The translations under genes were made by a program, and so were the position numbers. A DNA stretch of 64,000 bases from Micractinium sp. NFX-FRZ (Eukaryota > Chlorophyta > Trebouxiophyceae > Chlorellales > Chlorellaceae): assembly GCA_029339195.1 (NCBI GenBank), contig JAPTJF010000067.1, forward strand, positions 123,906 through 187,905. Direction: 5' to 3'. The notes under the pieces are model-generated. The model did not search any database. It was not told the DNA's origin and was given only the letters and a program-made list of their open reading frames with translations. Below are positions 34,235-45,916 of the stretch, piece after piece (position 1 is the first letter of the stretch; each line of letters opens with the position of its first letter).

Positions 34235-37200
34235 TCAATCCAAGTCGGTCAGATCGTCTTTGGTCTGGTCCAGTTCCAGCAGCATGGCAGCCAGGGCCTC
34301 CAGTACTTTGTCGAAGCAGGCGCGCTGGGTGTGGTCATCTGCCAGGCAGCTCTCAACCAGGGCCTGCCAGGTTGAGAGGGACAGGGGGCAGCGGGGGGAG
34401 GGGAGGGGCAAGTGGACGCGAGTCAGTGATGGCACGTTGGGGGCTGCACAAAGGCGCATGCCAGCCAAGCATGCACCTCCGTGTTTCCCTGCGAGTGCAA
34501 GCAACATGGCAAGCCTGCGCAAGCGGCAGCAGCAGCAGCAGCAGATGCCCCTGCCAAGCACCAGGAAGAACAACTTGGTGAGTCCACCCCCGCCCGGCAG
34601 GCAGCGTGCGTGCCTTGAAGGCGGGCGGGCACCCCGGCGGCAGCTCCAGCCGCTGCCTCAGCGCCGTCTTGGCGTGCACGAGGTGCGCCAGGCGTCGGCC
34701 TGCCCAAGCGTGTGAGCTAGTGTACATCTCATAAGAGAGCACGCCAAAGGAGTAGACGTCGGTGGCCTTGCACAGCAGGCCGCCCTCCAGCAGCTCGGGC
34801 GGCATGTGGCTGCAGGTGAGGGGTGGGGTGGGGTGGCCAGAGGTTCAAGAATCACACAACAGGACACCGAAGGAGGAGATGCCGGTGGCCTTGCCCAGCA
34901 GGCCGCTACATAGCAGCTGCACGGGGGACGCGACAGGGGAAGGGGTGCCACCGGTGGGTGGCAGGCGGCGCCTGTGAGCTACGACACCAGCTGGGACGTT
35001 CAGCGCTGTGGCCACCTCATCAAAACATGGCATTGCCTATTAGCTACTGTAAACTATAGTCACTGACTCACGTGATGGTCCCCATCGTCTCTGTGGTGCA
35101 CCCCTCGGTGCCCAGGATGCGCGCCACCCCAAAGTCGCACACCTGCAGCGGGTGCAGGGGCACAGGCAGAGGCACAGAAGCCAGGCGGGGAAGGGAGGGC
35201 GCTCGTGTGATCACTTCAACATCTCTGCGGCACTCGCTTGTATGCCGGCCAGCGGCGGACGAGGAACACAGCCGCCTGCGCAGGAGGCAGCGACTGAGCT
35301 ATGGCCCGGCCAGGCAAGGCGTGCCGTTGATTCAAAGCCAGGACACACACAGCAGGCAGGATGCGCCAGGGGCAGCACCATGACCCACCTTTGCACGGAA
35401 GCCGCGCGGGTCGCCTGCCGCCGTCACCAGCAGGACGTTGCCGCCCGCTAGGTCGCCGTGCAGGATGTTGCGCGCATGCAGGAAGGAGAGCGCTGAGGCA
35501 ATGTCCTGTGGAGGCGCATGGGGGAGGGCGAGGCGAGGAGGGGTTGCAGGGTCAGTTTCATTGATTTGCACCCAACTTGTGCAGGGCCCAAGTTTTCGTG
35601 TGTTCGTGTTTCCATGGCCTGGTGCATGCCTCGCCAACCTCCCAGGACATGGTGTGTTCTGAGAGGGAATCCTCTTTCAGGGGGTTGGAAAGCTGTTACG
35701 ACTAAAGTTAGACGGGGGTTGCAGGGGTGTGGTGAGGTGTGCAGTGAGTGCACGGCCGCACACCTGGCTGCCCAGCTGGGTGCGCCGTGGGGGAGGGGAA
35801 GAGCAGGAGAAGCATCCAGGCAGCGCCTCTCCAGCATTCCAATGCAGCCTAGGGCAGGCCCTCCTGTGGCCTCCACATGCGGTGCAGGCATCAGCAGCCA
35901 CCCTACCTGGGCGGTGAGCAGCACAGCGCGCATGTCGGGCGGGGCGTCCAGGGCAGGACCGGTCCTGAGCCACCCGCGGTCAATTGCATCATTCAGTGTC
36001 CCATGGTCTGCGTACTGCACAGCAAGCGCAGTGGCGGCGGCATGCGGGGGCGGGTGTCGAGCATTCGGAACTGGCAGTCGCAGCATTCAGGATGTACTCG
36101 GGTGGGCTAGCTTGCATTGCCACGGCATGTACGGGTGGCACAGCATGCATTGCAGCGTGCACAGCGTGCCTACCTCCTCCACCATCCACACTTCCTGCAG
36201 GTGCTTCTTGCCCACCACCGCCATCTCCTAAAGGTACGAAGCAGAGGGCAGCACAAGTGAAGGGGGACAGGCCTCAGGCAGGCAGCTGGCTAAGGAGCGC
36301 AGCAGGCAGGCAGGCACGGGGCTGCTGAGCACGGAATGCATGCTGGCAGCCTGCCTGCACAGCTGCTTGGTCGCAGGTTGGCAAAGGGCAGGGCGGATCG
36401 GCCCAGCGCTGCCCGCACCTCTTTGCGGATCGCCCAGGCCAGGGTTTGGATCACGTTGGGGTGCCTGCCCAGCTCCTTGCTGCGCCCACGGATACGTCAT
36501 CAGGCAGGTGAGCTTGATTGATTGATTGATTGATTGATCAGGCAGGTGGGCTTGATTGATTGATTGATCAGGCAGGTGAGCTGGCATGCATGCACGCAGA
36601 GCGGCGGTTCTACTACAGTACCCCACTGCCGCTCACCGCTGCCAGCCTTCAGGGGCATCCCCGCGTCAGCCAGCTGCCGCCTGCATCCATGGCCAGCAGC
36701 CACTGGCAGCCAGCCGCACCCAGCAGCCCCATTCTGGCCAGCTGCCCCACCCGCCAGCCCACTGTCCTCCCATCTCCCTGCCAGCTGTAGCCCTCACCTG
36801 AGTGTTGCCTCCAGCACCGGCCCGGTGTCTGTGTCCGGCAGGTCCTGCCCCTCATCTACCATGCAGTCCAGGATCTGCAGGGGGAGACGAGCAGGCACCC
36901 CCTGGGTCAGGGTTCCGGACAGGCGTGAGCCTATGCACCTGGGGTCGGCGTTACAGTGAAGATATCACAGAGAGATGCTTCCCGCCCTCCATCAAGCACT
37001 GTAGAATCTGGCAGCGCAGGTTTGAGTCGGCAGAGGAGGGAGGGAGGGGGAGGATGGCAGGGAGGGGGAGGCAGGCAGGCAGGCAGGTGTGCCGTGCAAG
37101 TGTGCAGTTTGGCAAGACGGTCTACGCAAGCACAGCACTGCCAAGTCCCTCGCACCTGCTCCTTTCTGCACCGCCTCTGCACACACCCTTCCCCCAAAGT

Positions 37201-40200
37201 GTCGGTGCGGCGTCTCCTCACCTTCACAGCCACCTTCTGCCTGCCCCTCCACAGGCCACGGTACACCTTGCCGTGCGCGCCCCGCCCCAGCATGGGCCCC
37301 AGCGTGAGCCCCTGTAGCTCGTCTGGGCAGTCCTGCAAGCGTTGGGCATCGGCGCAAGTAGTGTGCAGTAGGGCCAACAGCAGCACAGGCGTGTGCAGCC
37401 TGGCGTGCAGCGTCAAATCAGCCAGCCCAGCTCATGTACATGCAACAGCTGAATGAGCTGCTTGATCGCTCGAGCGAGCGGGGCGTGGCGGCAAGCGCAC
37501 AGCGGGGCGGGGCAGCAGTTGTGGTTGCGGTTTCCGGGGTGACAGCAGGGCAGGCAGCGTCACATGCATCCCATCCCGCACACAGCTCTGAGGTAATCTG
37601 AGGCTTCACCACACTGATGGCCTCCAGGCATATGTTCTGTCTGGCACTCGCAGCTCGCAGCAGCCCACACAGGGGCCCGCGCACCTGGCCAAAGGGGCGA
37701 GGCGACCAGGGTGGGCTGGCGATGGAGAGGGCGCTGCTGCTGGGGGTTGAGGGGGCGGCACCGCTGGCGGGGATGGAGGGTCGGCACTGCAGCAGGACAA
37801 GGGGGCGGGGCCACTGGCTGGTTAGTGGCTTGCAGATGTCAAGGGTGGGGTGGGGGAGGTGGGGACTACCCTACACTTGGTGGGTCGGTGGGCTGGACGG
37901 GGGGCAGCACCGCAGGCGGCACGCGCCGGGCATGCTAGCAGCTGAGCTGGGCATCTGCGCCACGGACAGATCAGCACAGGAGCGGTGGGCTGGCAGGAGC
38001 AGGCTAGGTGCGAGTCCGCGTCTGCACCTGATGCACGGTCTCATGTGCGGCCACCGGCGTCTGGGGCTCGGAGCTGGGCATCAGTCGTTGCGGCGGCAGC
38101 TGCACGCGCAGGCCGTCTTGCAGTGAGGGAGGGGCAAGTGGCTGCTGCACCGGCGTCGTTGGCTCCACATCCAGATCTAGCTCATCTAGCAGCTTCACAG
38201 GTGGCTGCTGGGCAGCAGCCTGCGCAGGCGGCTTCTGGATGACGGCAAAGTAGAGGCCGCTGGGCACGGGCACGCGCTCCTCTCCGGGCGCCAGCTCTGC
38301 ACGGGGGGGAGGGGGAGGGGGGCAGGCAGAAGCCAGGGGGTTGGTGGTGGTGAAGAGGGCGCCGAAATGAGGGCCTTGCCAGCTCGCTGCAAGCGCACCT
38401 AAAAATTGTCTTCCTTTCTCTGAGGCAGCGGGTGTCCGGAAAGAGCGGCAGCTGCCAGAAGCGGCTGATGAGGCAGCAGTGCTCCCCTTGCTCGCACTTG
38501 CTCGCAGGCGCACACCCGCCATTCATAACGTGGCGATAACAACCTCAACATCCGCTCTTCCTCGCGGCACACGTCCCACACCCACCCTGGAAGCCCATGG
38601 TGAGGAAGTTGGGGATGGCAATGAGCGGGCACCCCTGGCTCAGGTGGTCGGCCGTGGCTGGGCGGAACTCGAGCAGCCACGTGGGCGGGGGGGGCTGTGC
38701 GACGCCAGGCTTGGGGTACGGGCCTGCAGGCATCGGCGCAACAACAGAGGAGCTGCTGCGTGAGAAACAAAAGGGGGTGGGACTCCAGCTCTTGCCGACT
38801 TGGGAGGCAAAGGCCTGCAGGTTGGGAGATAGAGCAGACGGCCTTAGAAAGCATGGGGAGGGTCAGGGGCGGTATTCTGGAAGCCAAGAGGAGGAGGGGA
38901 GGGCCATGTGTGGGGCCAGGCCTGGGGCGTGCCTGCAGGGGCGGGCAGGCAGGACGGTCTCTGCTCGAGGCTTCCGACGTAAAGCATAGCTCAGGCACTT
39001 TGCAACGTAAACACAGCTCAGGCGGGCGATGGCGTGCAAGTCCCGGGCGTGCTTTGAAGGACTGAACAGCTTCCAAGCCAAGGACTGAACAGCTTCCAGA
39101 CAACGGCGCGTCAGGTCCCAGGCGGCCTTCGGCCTCCAAGCCAGCCAGTCACCTCCCTACCTGCCGCCAGGTGCAGCGCAAAGGGCTGCTGCTCCTTGAT
39201 GGCGGCATAGGCGTACAGCATCTGGGCGGCGTCTGCACCCTTGGCGAAATGGAAGAGGGACCAGAAGCCGGCGCCCAGGCAGGCGCCCTCTGAGACTCCT
39301 GCAGGGCGGGCGGGCGGTGGGGGCGGCAACGGGTCAGGAAGTGGTGCGGGGTGGTGAGCACGGAGGGCAGCAGGCCTAGGGAGGGCGGGGGACGGTGGTG
39401 CCATCGTGGAAGCACTGTTGCAGCCAACAAGCCATCCGACACACAAGGTCTGCCCTGCAAACCCGTTTTTTGTTGGCTCACCTGTCAGGTTGCTCCACTG
39501 CGAGTTGACAAACTTCACGGGCCAGCCCTGCTCGTTCACATCGCACAGCAGCACCGCCTCATCGAACACCGACAGCGCGCGCACTGCAGCAGAACCGGGG
39601 AGCAGGTGCTGTGGTGTGCAGGCCTTGAGGCACCGCACAGCGGCAGCGCGCGTCGTCAAAGGCTGCCAGCGAATGCACTGGGCAAGGGGCGCGTGTGGAG
39701 TGGGGCTGGCACGGGTGGCCAGGGTTCCAGATTACAGACGAGGCAGCGCACGGCACAGCACAGCACAGCACATTGTAAACACGGCGGAGCTCTGCCACCA
39801 AAGGTTGCACCGCATGGCAGAGCACAGCACAGCACAGCACATTACACGGCAGAGCTCTGCCACCGAAGGTTGCACCGCATGGCAGAGCAGAGCGCACCCA
39901 GCAGGACCCCCCGGGTGCCGGGCCCTGACCTGTGCGCAGATGTGCCTCCTGCTTGCGCTGCCGCAGCAGCCCCACCTGCATCACGGGCAGGGGCGCAGGG
40001 GCAACAGAGGGTTGACACAGGCAGGCAAGGGGCAACACAGTGGCAGCAGGGTGCCTTCTGTGCATGGCCACGCCCTGCAGCAAGCACACGCGCATGCCAG
40101 ATGCGGGTGCCTGCCTCTGCGGAACATGCCCAGCACTGGCTGCGCTGCGCTGCGCTGCGCTGTGCTGCGCTGCGCTGTGCTGTGCTGTGCTGCGCTGTGC

Positions 40201-43200
40201 TGCGCTGTGCTGTGCCGTGCTGTGCTGTGCTGCATCGGCAGGCGACACGTGCCTTGTCCTTCTCCAGCTCCCGCACCACCAGCTCAGCAAAGTTGGTGAT
40301 GAGGCACGCAATCTCTGCAGGAGGGCGAGGGGAAAGGCGCAGAACACGGTGGCAGTCGATCTGTGCAGGGGTGGGTGGGGGGGAGCGACGCAGAAAGGTG
40401 TCGGTCAACCTCTGCAGGGGAGGGAGCGACGCAGATAATGTGGCAGTCAACCTCTGCAGGAGGGTGAGGGGAGCGACGCAGAGCACGGTGGCAGTCAACC
40501 TCGGCACGTGCCAGGGAGAGACGCAGAAAGGTGTCGGCCAATCTGTGCAGGGGAGGAAATGACGCAGAAAGGTGGCAGTCAACATCTGCACGTGCAAGGG
40601 GCAGGCGCCGTGCAGGCACCAACCAACCACTGCTTCATGCAGCTGCTGGTCAGGCCGGCAATGTGTGAAGGTAGCAGGCAGCAGGCAGCTGGCAGCGGCT
40701 GCAGGCAGCGGGCGGCAAGGCGGCTGGCGGCAGGGGAGGCAGGAGGACACCAAAGTCGATGATGCGCTGCCAGAGAAGGAACGGGATGTTGAGAGGGTGT
40801 GAGAAAGTGCCAGAGGCAGCACACACAACCCAACCTTCCCTCAAACCCAGGGCCCCGCCAGCGCAGCGCTGCATCACACAACCGCCTCACCTTGCGGGCA
40901 CCCTTGTGTGGTGCGACGTCCACGGCAGGCACATCCTTACTCCTCACCCCCCCTAGTGTATACCGTGCAGAGGCAAGCATGGGCTGCTGCCCAGGCAGGA
41001 GCCAGCACTGGCCCCAGCCGGCACGCAGCCGCAGCCCGTGCGCGGCGCTGCACCGCACAACCCCTTCCACCCCCAACCACAGACACCCCCTTCCACCCCC
41101 TCCTCAACCCCCCCTACTGTATACTCTGCAAAGGCAAGCATGGGTGGCAGCCCTGGCAGCAAGCCAGCACCAGTCCCAGACATGAAGACAGCACAAAAAC
41201 ACAGCCCATGCGCGGCGCTGCACCGCACAACCGCCGCACCCGCGGGCACGGTGCGTGGCTTGATGTCCATCACTGCCAGCGAGCCCAGCACGTGTCCCTC
41301 ACTGGACACCAATGGCGAGCCGCAGTAAAAGCGCACATAGGGCGGGTTGTTGACCTGGGCGGGAGGGCGGGCAGTGAGCGGGTGTGGGGCAGCGGGCAGG
41401 CGTGGGGGGCATTGCCAAAGCGCATGTGTATCGTGGGTTGCTGGCTTGACAGAGGAATTGTGGGGTCGACATGGAGCTAGGGTGCAGGAAGCGGGCTGGA
41501 TAGAAGTGGCCGCGCTGCCTGACATGGCGCCACAGTGCAGGGTGGGTTGCCCCAGCCTTCACAATAATCTGTCACGCGTTGGCTGCCTTCCACTCACAAA
41601 CTGGTTGTGCTGGAAACGGGCGTCCTGCAGGGCGTCTGGCACGACCTGGCATGAGAGGAAGGGAAGAATTGAGGGAGGGGCGTTGTGCCGCGTGTCAAAC
41701 TTTGAATCGAAGTACGAGGGTGGGGGCGGGGGTGCAGCAGCGACGGTTGGGTGCGAGGGCGGGGGGAAGGGAGGGCAACTGTGACGGGCGCACAACACAC
41801 AGGTGTCACCAGCAGGCGCGCACTCACCATTCGTGGGGCAGGGCAGGGCAGGCTGCTGCGCTGGCAACACTGAAGGTAACCATGCAAGCAAAGCGTGCAC
41901 GCCAGGCGTGCGCTCACCATCATTGTTGGGTTGGGCAAGGCAAGGGATGCGTCGCAGAAGGAGTGCAGGCGGTCGCCTGCAGAGGGGCGGAGGGAGGGGT
42001 GGGAAGGAGCGCTGATGAGAGGTGCGGCGAGAGCAGTGGGGTAGTGTGTGGTGGCAGAGGAGGGGGCAGAAGGTGCCCCCACAACAGGCCGCCAGGCTGG
42101 TAGAAGTACCCAAGGCCGTGAGCAATCGGCGGCACTTGTGTGGCGTGGCAGCTCACCTCCACGCCCCTCCAGACCTTGGAGGGACTTCAGCCACCTGCAC
42201 AGGGAGAGGGTGCGGCCGCCAGACCTTGAGAGGGCAATGCATACCAGGTTGGCAGGTCAAGGGGGGTGTGTGCCAGGATGGGGGACATGCTGACAGGGCT
42301 AGCTGGCACGGGCACAGAATGGCCAGAGCTGGGGGATGCAACAGAGGAGGATGGGCTATGCATATGGTTTCCCGAATGCACTGCCCCGCGCTGACTGCTG
42401 CAGGTGTGGACCGGGCGGCAGCCAGGAAAAAAACAAAGAAGATGGCGGCAGCCAGGCTCACAGGCGGTCCTCCGCGATGAGCCCCACCACAGCCACGGGA
42501 GCCTGTGGGCGAACAGGCGAGGTGGAAGGGCGGCGACAGAGCGTTGAGGAGGCGAGAGGCACAGCTGGCAGCGGGAGTGCGACAGCTAGGGGCAGCACGG
42601 ATGGCCCACGAGGGTGCAGCCTGGGACAGCATGTGGCGACAGCGCGTGTGAAAACGGCAGTGCATATCCAGGCAGGCGGGAAGCACGGCGTGGGGCGGCG
42701 AGAAAGCTGTGGGCTCTTCCCACCCTGAAGCAAGGTTCCACTACACACCTGCTGGAACCCAGCTTGAACAGGTTCAAGTAGGATTTGAGGACAACACCTG
42801 CCACCCCCCTTGCCTTTACGTGCATGCTGGTGAGGCAGACGGGCAGGTACACACCTTGAAGCAGGAGGCCAGCCGGCGGGTGATGGCGTCGTAGCGGTGC
42901 TCGTCGGGCGTGTCCAGCACCCGGCAGTCCATCAGGGCCTGCGCCAGCGGGCAGGGCAGGAAGCCGGGCAGGCAGCGTGAGGGGAGTTTCACCAGGGGTC
43001 TGAACGGCGTGGGCAGGTCAGCGAGGGACACGAGGGAGCAGCGCAGAAACGGCCCCCCCCCCCGTGGGCGAGGGCGGGCACGTTGAGGGCGGGCATGGAG
43101 GGATTAAGGAGCGGCAAGAAAGGCAGAGATCAGAGATTGGTAGGCATGCACTAGGCGATGGCGTGTTCAATCACGTTAGGGCACATGGCAAGCACAGGCG

Positions 43201-43478
43201 TGCATGAGAGGCCAGGCCTGAAGGCGGCGCCGTTCTTCATCTTGAGGAAGCGGCGCGCCCGGAACTAAGTCATCGGGGCGCTTGTTTGAGCGGGATTCGG
43301 TGATCTTCCCAGATGAGTCGAAGGGCAACTTCTGCGCTTCTGGGTCTGTTACGCTGCCCTGCGTGTCGGAGGAGTGGGTGGAGACGGCGTCGCGGCGAGC
43401 GGAGCGGGGCGCCCCTGACGCTGCCCTGCACTGGCACCCGCTCACACTCACCAGGGGCTGGCTTGCTGTGCAGCCCAT
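34235..43478 (-). CDS. GAF-PAS-TKL protein kinase with N-terminal acylation motif
   Basis: Predicted sensor-type Ser/Thr/Tyr kinase. Exons in transcript order: 43218-43478, 42855-42938, 42462-42502, 42157-42194, 41918-41976, 41598-41645, 41240-41354, 40253-40314, 39930-39975, 39482-39583, 39161-39298, 38586-38723, 38028-38296, 37222-37332, 36798-36874, 36419-36479, 36174-36227, 35907-36014, 35389-35505, 35072-35142, 34614-34809, 34235-34363; about 774 residues. N-terminus MGCTASQ fits N-myristoylation plus palmitoylation (membrane anchoring). GAF: CRVLDTPDEHRYDAI, WLKSLQGLEG, VVPDALQDARFQHNQF, FYCGSPLV. PAS: FDEAVLLCDV, FVNSQWSNLTG. Kinase: GRGAHGKVY, VAVK, HGDLAGGNVLL (HRD is HGD), CDFGVAR, GTITHMPPELL. 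Least sure: the exon 1/2 junction, and an extra linker exon possible near 37440-37684. Introns after 40253-40314 and 34614-34809 appear to use GC donors. Confidence 0.85.
34735..34920 (-). repeat. Decayed partial copy of a kinase exon inside the neighbouring intron
   Basis: About 65 nt of exon 34614-34809 (coding LLCKATDVYSFGVLSYEM, plus positions 34735-34800) reappears at 34855-34920, in the intron, as a frame that would read LLGKATGISSFGVLLCDS before a stop. Nucleotide and protein similarity show a local duplication that has decayed. Confidence 0.8.
36497..36583 (+). repeat. Composite (TTGA)n / donor-like repeat in kinase intron
   Basis: Three copies of atcaggcaggtgrgct alternate with (ttga)n runs of 6 and 4 units. 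Lies in the intron between kinase exons 36798-36874 and 36419-36479. Confidence 0.85.
39750..39845 (+). repeat. Duplicated block with (AGCAC)n in kinase intron
   Basis: cagcacagcacagcacatt followed by gagctctgccaccraaggttgcaccgcatggcaga occurs twice, at about 39756-39825 and 39826-39890; each copy starts with a short AGCAC array. Confidence 0.75.
40139..40232 (+). repeat. Long (TGCGC/TGTGC)n array in kinase intron
   Basis: About 18 tandem pentanucleotide units in the intron between exons 40253-40314 and 39930-39975. Its plus-strand sense is opposite to most other copies of this motif relative to the host gene. Confidence 0.9.
40313..40600 (-). repeat. About five tandem ~62-bp units at a kinase acceptor
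   Basis: Units carry ctctgcag(g)agggyga..., gacgcagaaaggtg and gcagtcaacc. Each contains a ctgcag like the functional acceptor at 40315-40317, so the intron end seems to have been multiplied. Confidence 0.8.
40862..41240 (-). repeat. Duplicated intron segments and donor-edge echo of exon 41240-41354
   Basis: Segments at about 40945-41064 and 41103-41235 are diverged copies (shared gcggcgctgcaccgcacaac, aggcaagcatgggy). A further piece at 40862-40930 resembles the end of exon 41240-41354 with a GTGAGG donor (minus sense GTGGACGTCGCACC... against ATGGACATCAAGCC...). Confidence 0.7.
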
Positions 43479-44244
43479 GCCGGCCTGCAGCAGGAGAAAA
43501 CACGCGATTCGGTAAGGTTCTTTTCTGTTTTGGTAAGGTTGCGCAGCCGGGGGCCGTCTGGGCCTCCGACAGTGCTCTGTACCATGTCAGTGGCGTCGCT
43601 ATGCCGTCGAAAAGTGGCTCACGTGTGGGGCGGGGGCGGCTCGGCCCAACCCAAGCCTGAGATGGTGGGGATGTGCGAATGGGTCGGCTGCAGCTTTGTT
43701 GAGTGGTCACGGAAGCAATCAGGGTACGGTAAGAGAAAGAGTAGAACGGTGTATGAATTAAACAAGAGAGTTTACGCCCTCACGCTGACTGTGCGCCACG
43801 TCAAGTCATCGCCCATCATCACAAAACCCAGTGGGAACCCACTCACCCCTGACACTCCTGCTGTTTGGAAGGCTTGAATCAACAACCAGATCTGTATTGT
43901 CGCCCACTCTGGTCTTCTACCTTGGTAATCTGAGCCGCCCGGCCCTTGCTGCCGGCAGGCGGTGGTCCCGGCATGCTGTGTCCCTGCTGTGAGCTTGGAG
44001 GTGGGCGTGCCTACCCCCCGCGCATCTCTGGCTGTTGGGCCCGACATCCAGGTTGCTCCTTACGCAGGCTGGTTCAGCAACCCAGCTCGGGAGGCCAGTA
44101 GGGTTGCGGGCAGCGCTTTGCCCGCGTCTTGGTGCGGCAAAAGCAGCCCACATTGCTCGGCTGTGAGCCGGGGGACTTATGCAGCGCAGTACGCAGCTCT
44201 AGCCGGTCCCTTCTCCGACACCCGCTTCTCGACTCTCCAGCAGC
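43479..44244. promoter_or_regulatory. Divergent promoter region kinase / membrane-protein gene
   Basis: 766 nt between divergent starts, assuming ATG at 43478 (-) and 44245 (+). Includes a less GC-rich stretch (43720-43920). No TATA box assigned and no gene supported. Confidence 0.45.
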
Positions 44245-45916
44245 ATGGCAGCGCCTCTGTCCATCACTGCGGTTCGCTCGCTGGAGAGGACTGCACTAGG
44301 GGGACCGCCTCCTTTACTGCCACAGGCACGCCACTGCCGCCGCCGCCGCCGGCCGCTACAACCCAAGTTACGGGCCGGGCCGCACGTTCACCTTGCAGGC
44401 GCCAATACAGCTGATGCTGGCAGCCTGACCCGCACCCACACCAACTCCTCACCGCCTGTCCCACCTGCAGCGCCGGCGGGCGCGGCGTGGCACAGCGCTG
44501 GCGCCGCTCTGTGCAGGAACCCAGCCCTGGCGCTTTGACGATCTGAGCGGGGGCCCCAGCATCGGCGTTCAGAGTGGGGTTTCCACGTTTGATGACCTGT
44601 GGCAGGAGCAGATGCGTGCCATGGATCGGGCACAGGCAGAGATGGCAGACATGCAGCGGCTGGTGAGCGAGTTGGGTGCTGCTGCTTGGGTGCTGGCTGC
44701 TGCCGCTGGTCTGCTGCCGCCGGTCTGCTGCCGGGCTGGCTGCTGTGGTCGGGGGCTACGAGTCGTGGCAACCCTGGTTGTCCGGTCTACCGCCCCGCTG
44801 CCGCCTGCCCAGCTCTTGTCACGCACCGCTGCTCTGCGCTACGCTCCACTACGCCCTGCTGCTGCCCCGCCTGCCGCCTGCGGAGTGTGTGCTCACACCC
44901 CACCACCCCTCACCCGCTCCTCTGCCCTCCTGTCCACCCACTCCCGCCCGCAGATGGACCAAAGGTTTGCGGCCGCACAGGCCGAGGCGCGGCAGGCGGA
45001 GCAGCAGGCGGCGGGGCAGCAGCAGCAGCAGCAGGGCGGCAACTGCGGCTACAGCTGGCAGCGCTCGTGGGAGCGAGGCAGCCCAGGTGGGAGGGGGCGC
45101 ACACTCCGTGGCAGGCTGACAGCGCCCGCCTGGGGTGCAGGCAGGGTACCACCCACTTGGCTATGGCTAGCGCCGCCGCCTTGAACGCCAACGCCTCGTC
45201 TGCCCAGCCTGTCCCATGCGTCCCCCTGCTGCCCAACCTCCCCAACCACCCTGCTCTTCCCCTGCCACCACCTTCCATCCAATCAGGCGGCACCTATCGC
45301 GAGTGGCGCTCCGAGAGCTTCACCGTGATTGGGGTGCAGCCGCCCGGGTGCCCGGGCATGGGCATGCACGTGGCGGCGCCCCCCTCGGCACTCCACCTGG
45401 GGCCGTTGACTGGGCTGGGCCTGCTGCTGGCCGCTGCGACTGCAGGTGAGGGCAGGCCTGGCTTGGGATGTGCAGCAGGCAAAGCGTGCTGGGGCCGGTG
45501 GCTGCCGGTGCGTGCCACATTCTGTGGCAGCTTGCCCACCTACCAGCGGCCGGCTGGCAGGTGCGGGCTGGGGCGCAGTTCGCCACTGTCTGCTTGCCTG
45601 CGCCCCACCCCTCCTCCCTCGTTCCCACCCCGCCCCGCCCCGCCCTGCCCTGCTCGCCCTCCCTCTCGCAGGCTTCTGGGCCGCTCTCACTGCCACCTTC
45701 CACCGCCGCTTCCACCTGACCACCTACAAAGAGCGCTCCCGCTGGCTCCTGGTCCTCCTCTGGCCCTTCCTGCTGCTGACTAGCTCCCAGTTCCGGCAGC
45801 AGTTTGTGGCAGCACTCCGCTGGCGCCGCGCGCCGCAGGCGCCCAAGCAGCAGCCGGGCGGGCCTTCAGAGGGGGAGCCCTTTGTGCCCAATATGCAGGC
45901 CGGCAAGCAGGCGTGA
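44245..45916 (+). CDS. Unidentified membrane protein, possibly plastid
   Basis: Not recognised. Secure exons: to 44662, 44954-45086, 45287-45445, 45672-45916 (phases join; stop TGA at 45914-45916). The 5' part is uncertain: ATG 44245 opens a Pro/Arg-rich, transit-peptide-like frame, and an acceptor at 44468-44470 gives an exon 44471-44662 in phase. Content: acidic motif QPWRFDDLSGGPSIG, then a coiled region (FDDLWQEQMRAMDRAQAEM; MDQRFAAAQAEARQAEQQ), YSWQRSWERGSPGGTYREW, a hydrophobic segment (PLTGLGLLLAAATAGFWAA), a basic patch (FHRRFHLTTYKERSR), a second hydrophobic segment (WLLVLLWPFLLLTSS) and a hydrophilic tail. Likely a two-span organelle membrane protein (inference). TGTAA at 46145-46149 fits its 3' end, and that flank is duplicated near 49345-49700. 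Confidence 0.6.

Noticed and set aside
39351..40562. 403-codon plus-strand open frame
   Set aside because: It is antisense to kinase PAS/GAF exons and crosses pentanucleotide arrays; it has no domain.
40945..41235. Duplicated intron segment as a transposon
   Set aside because: No terminal inverted repeats, target-site duplications or coding capacity; tandem duplication explains it better.
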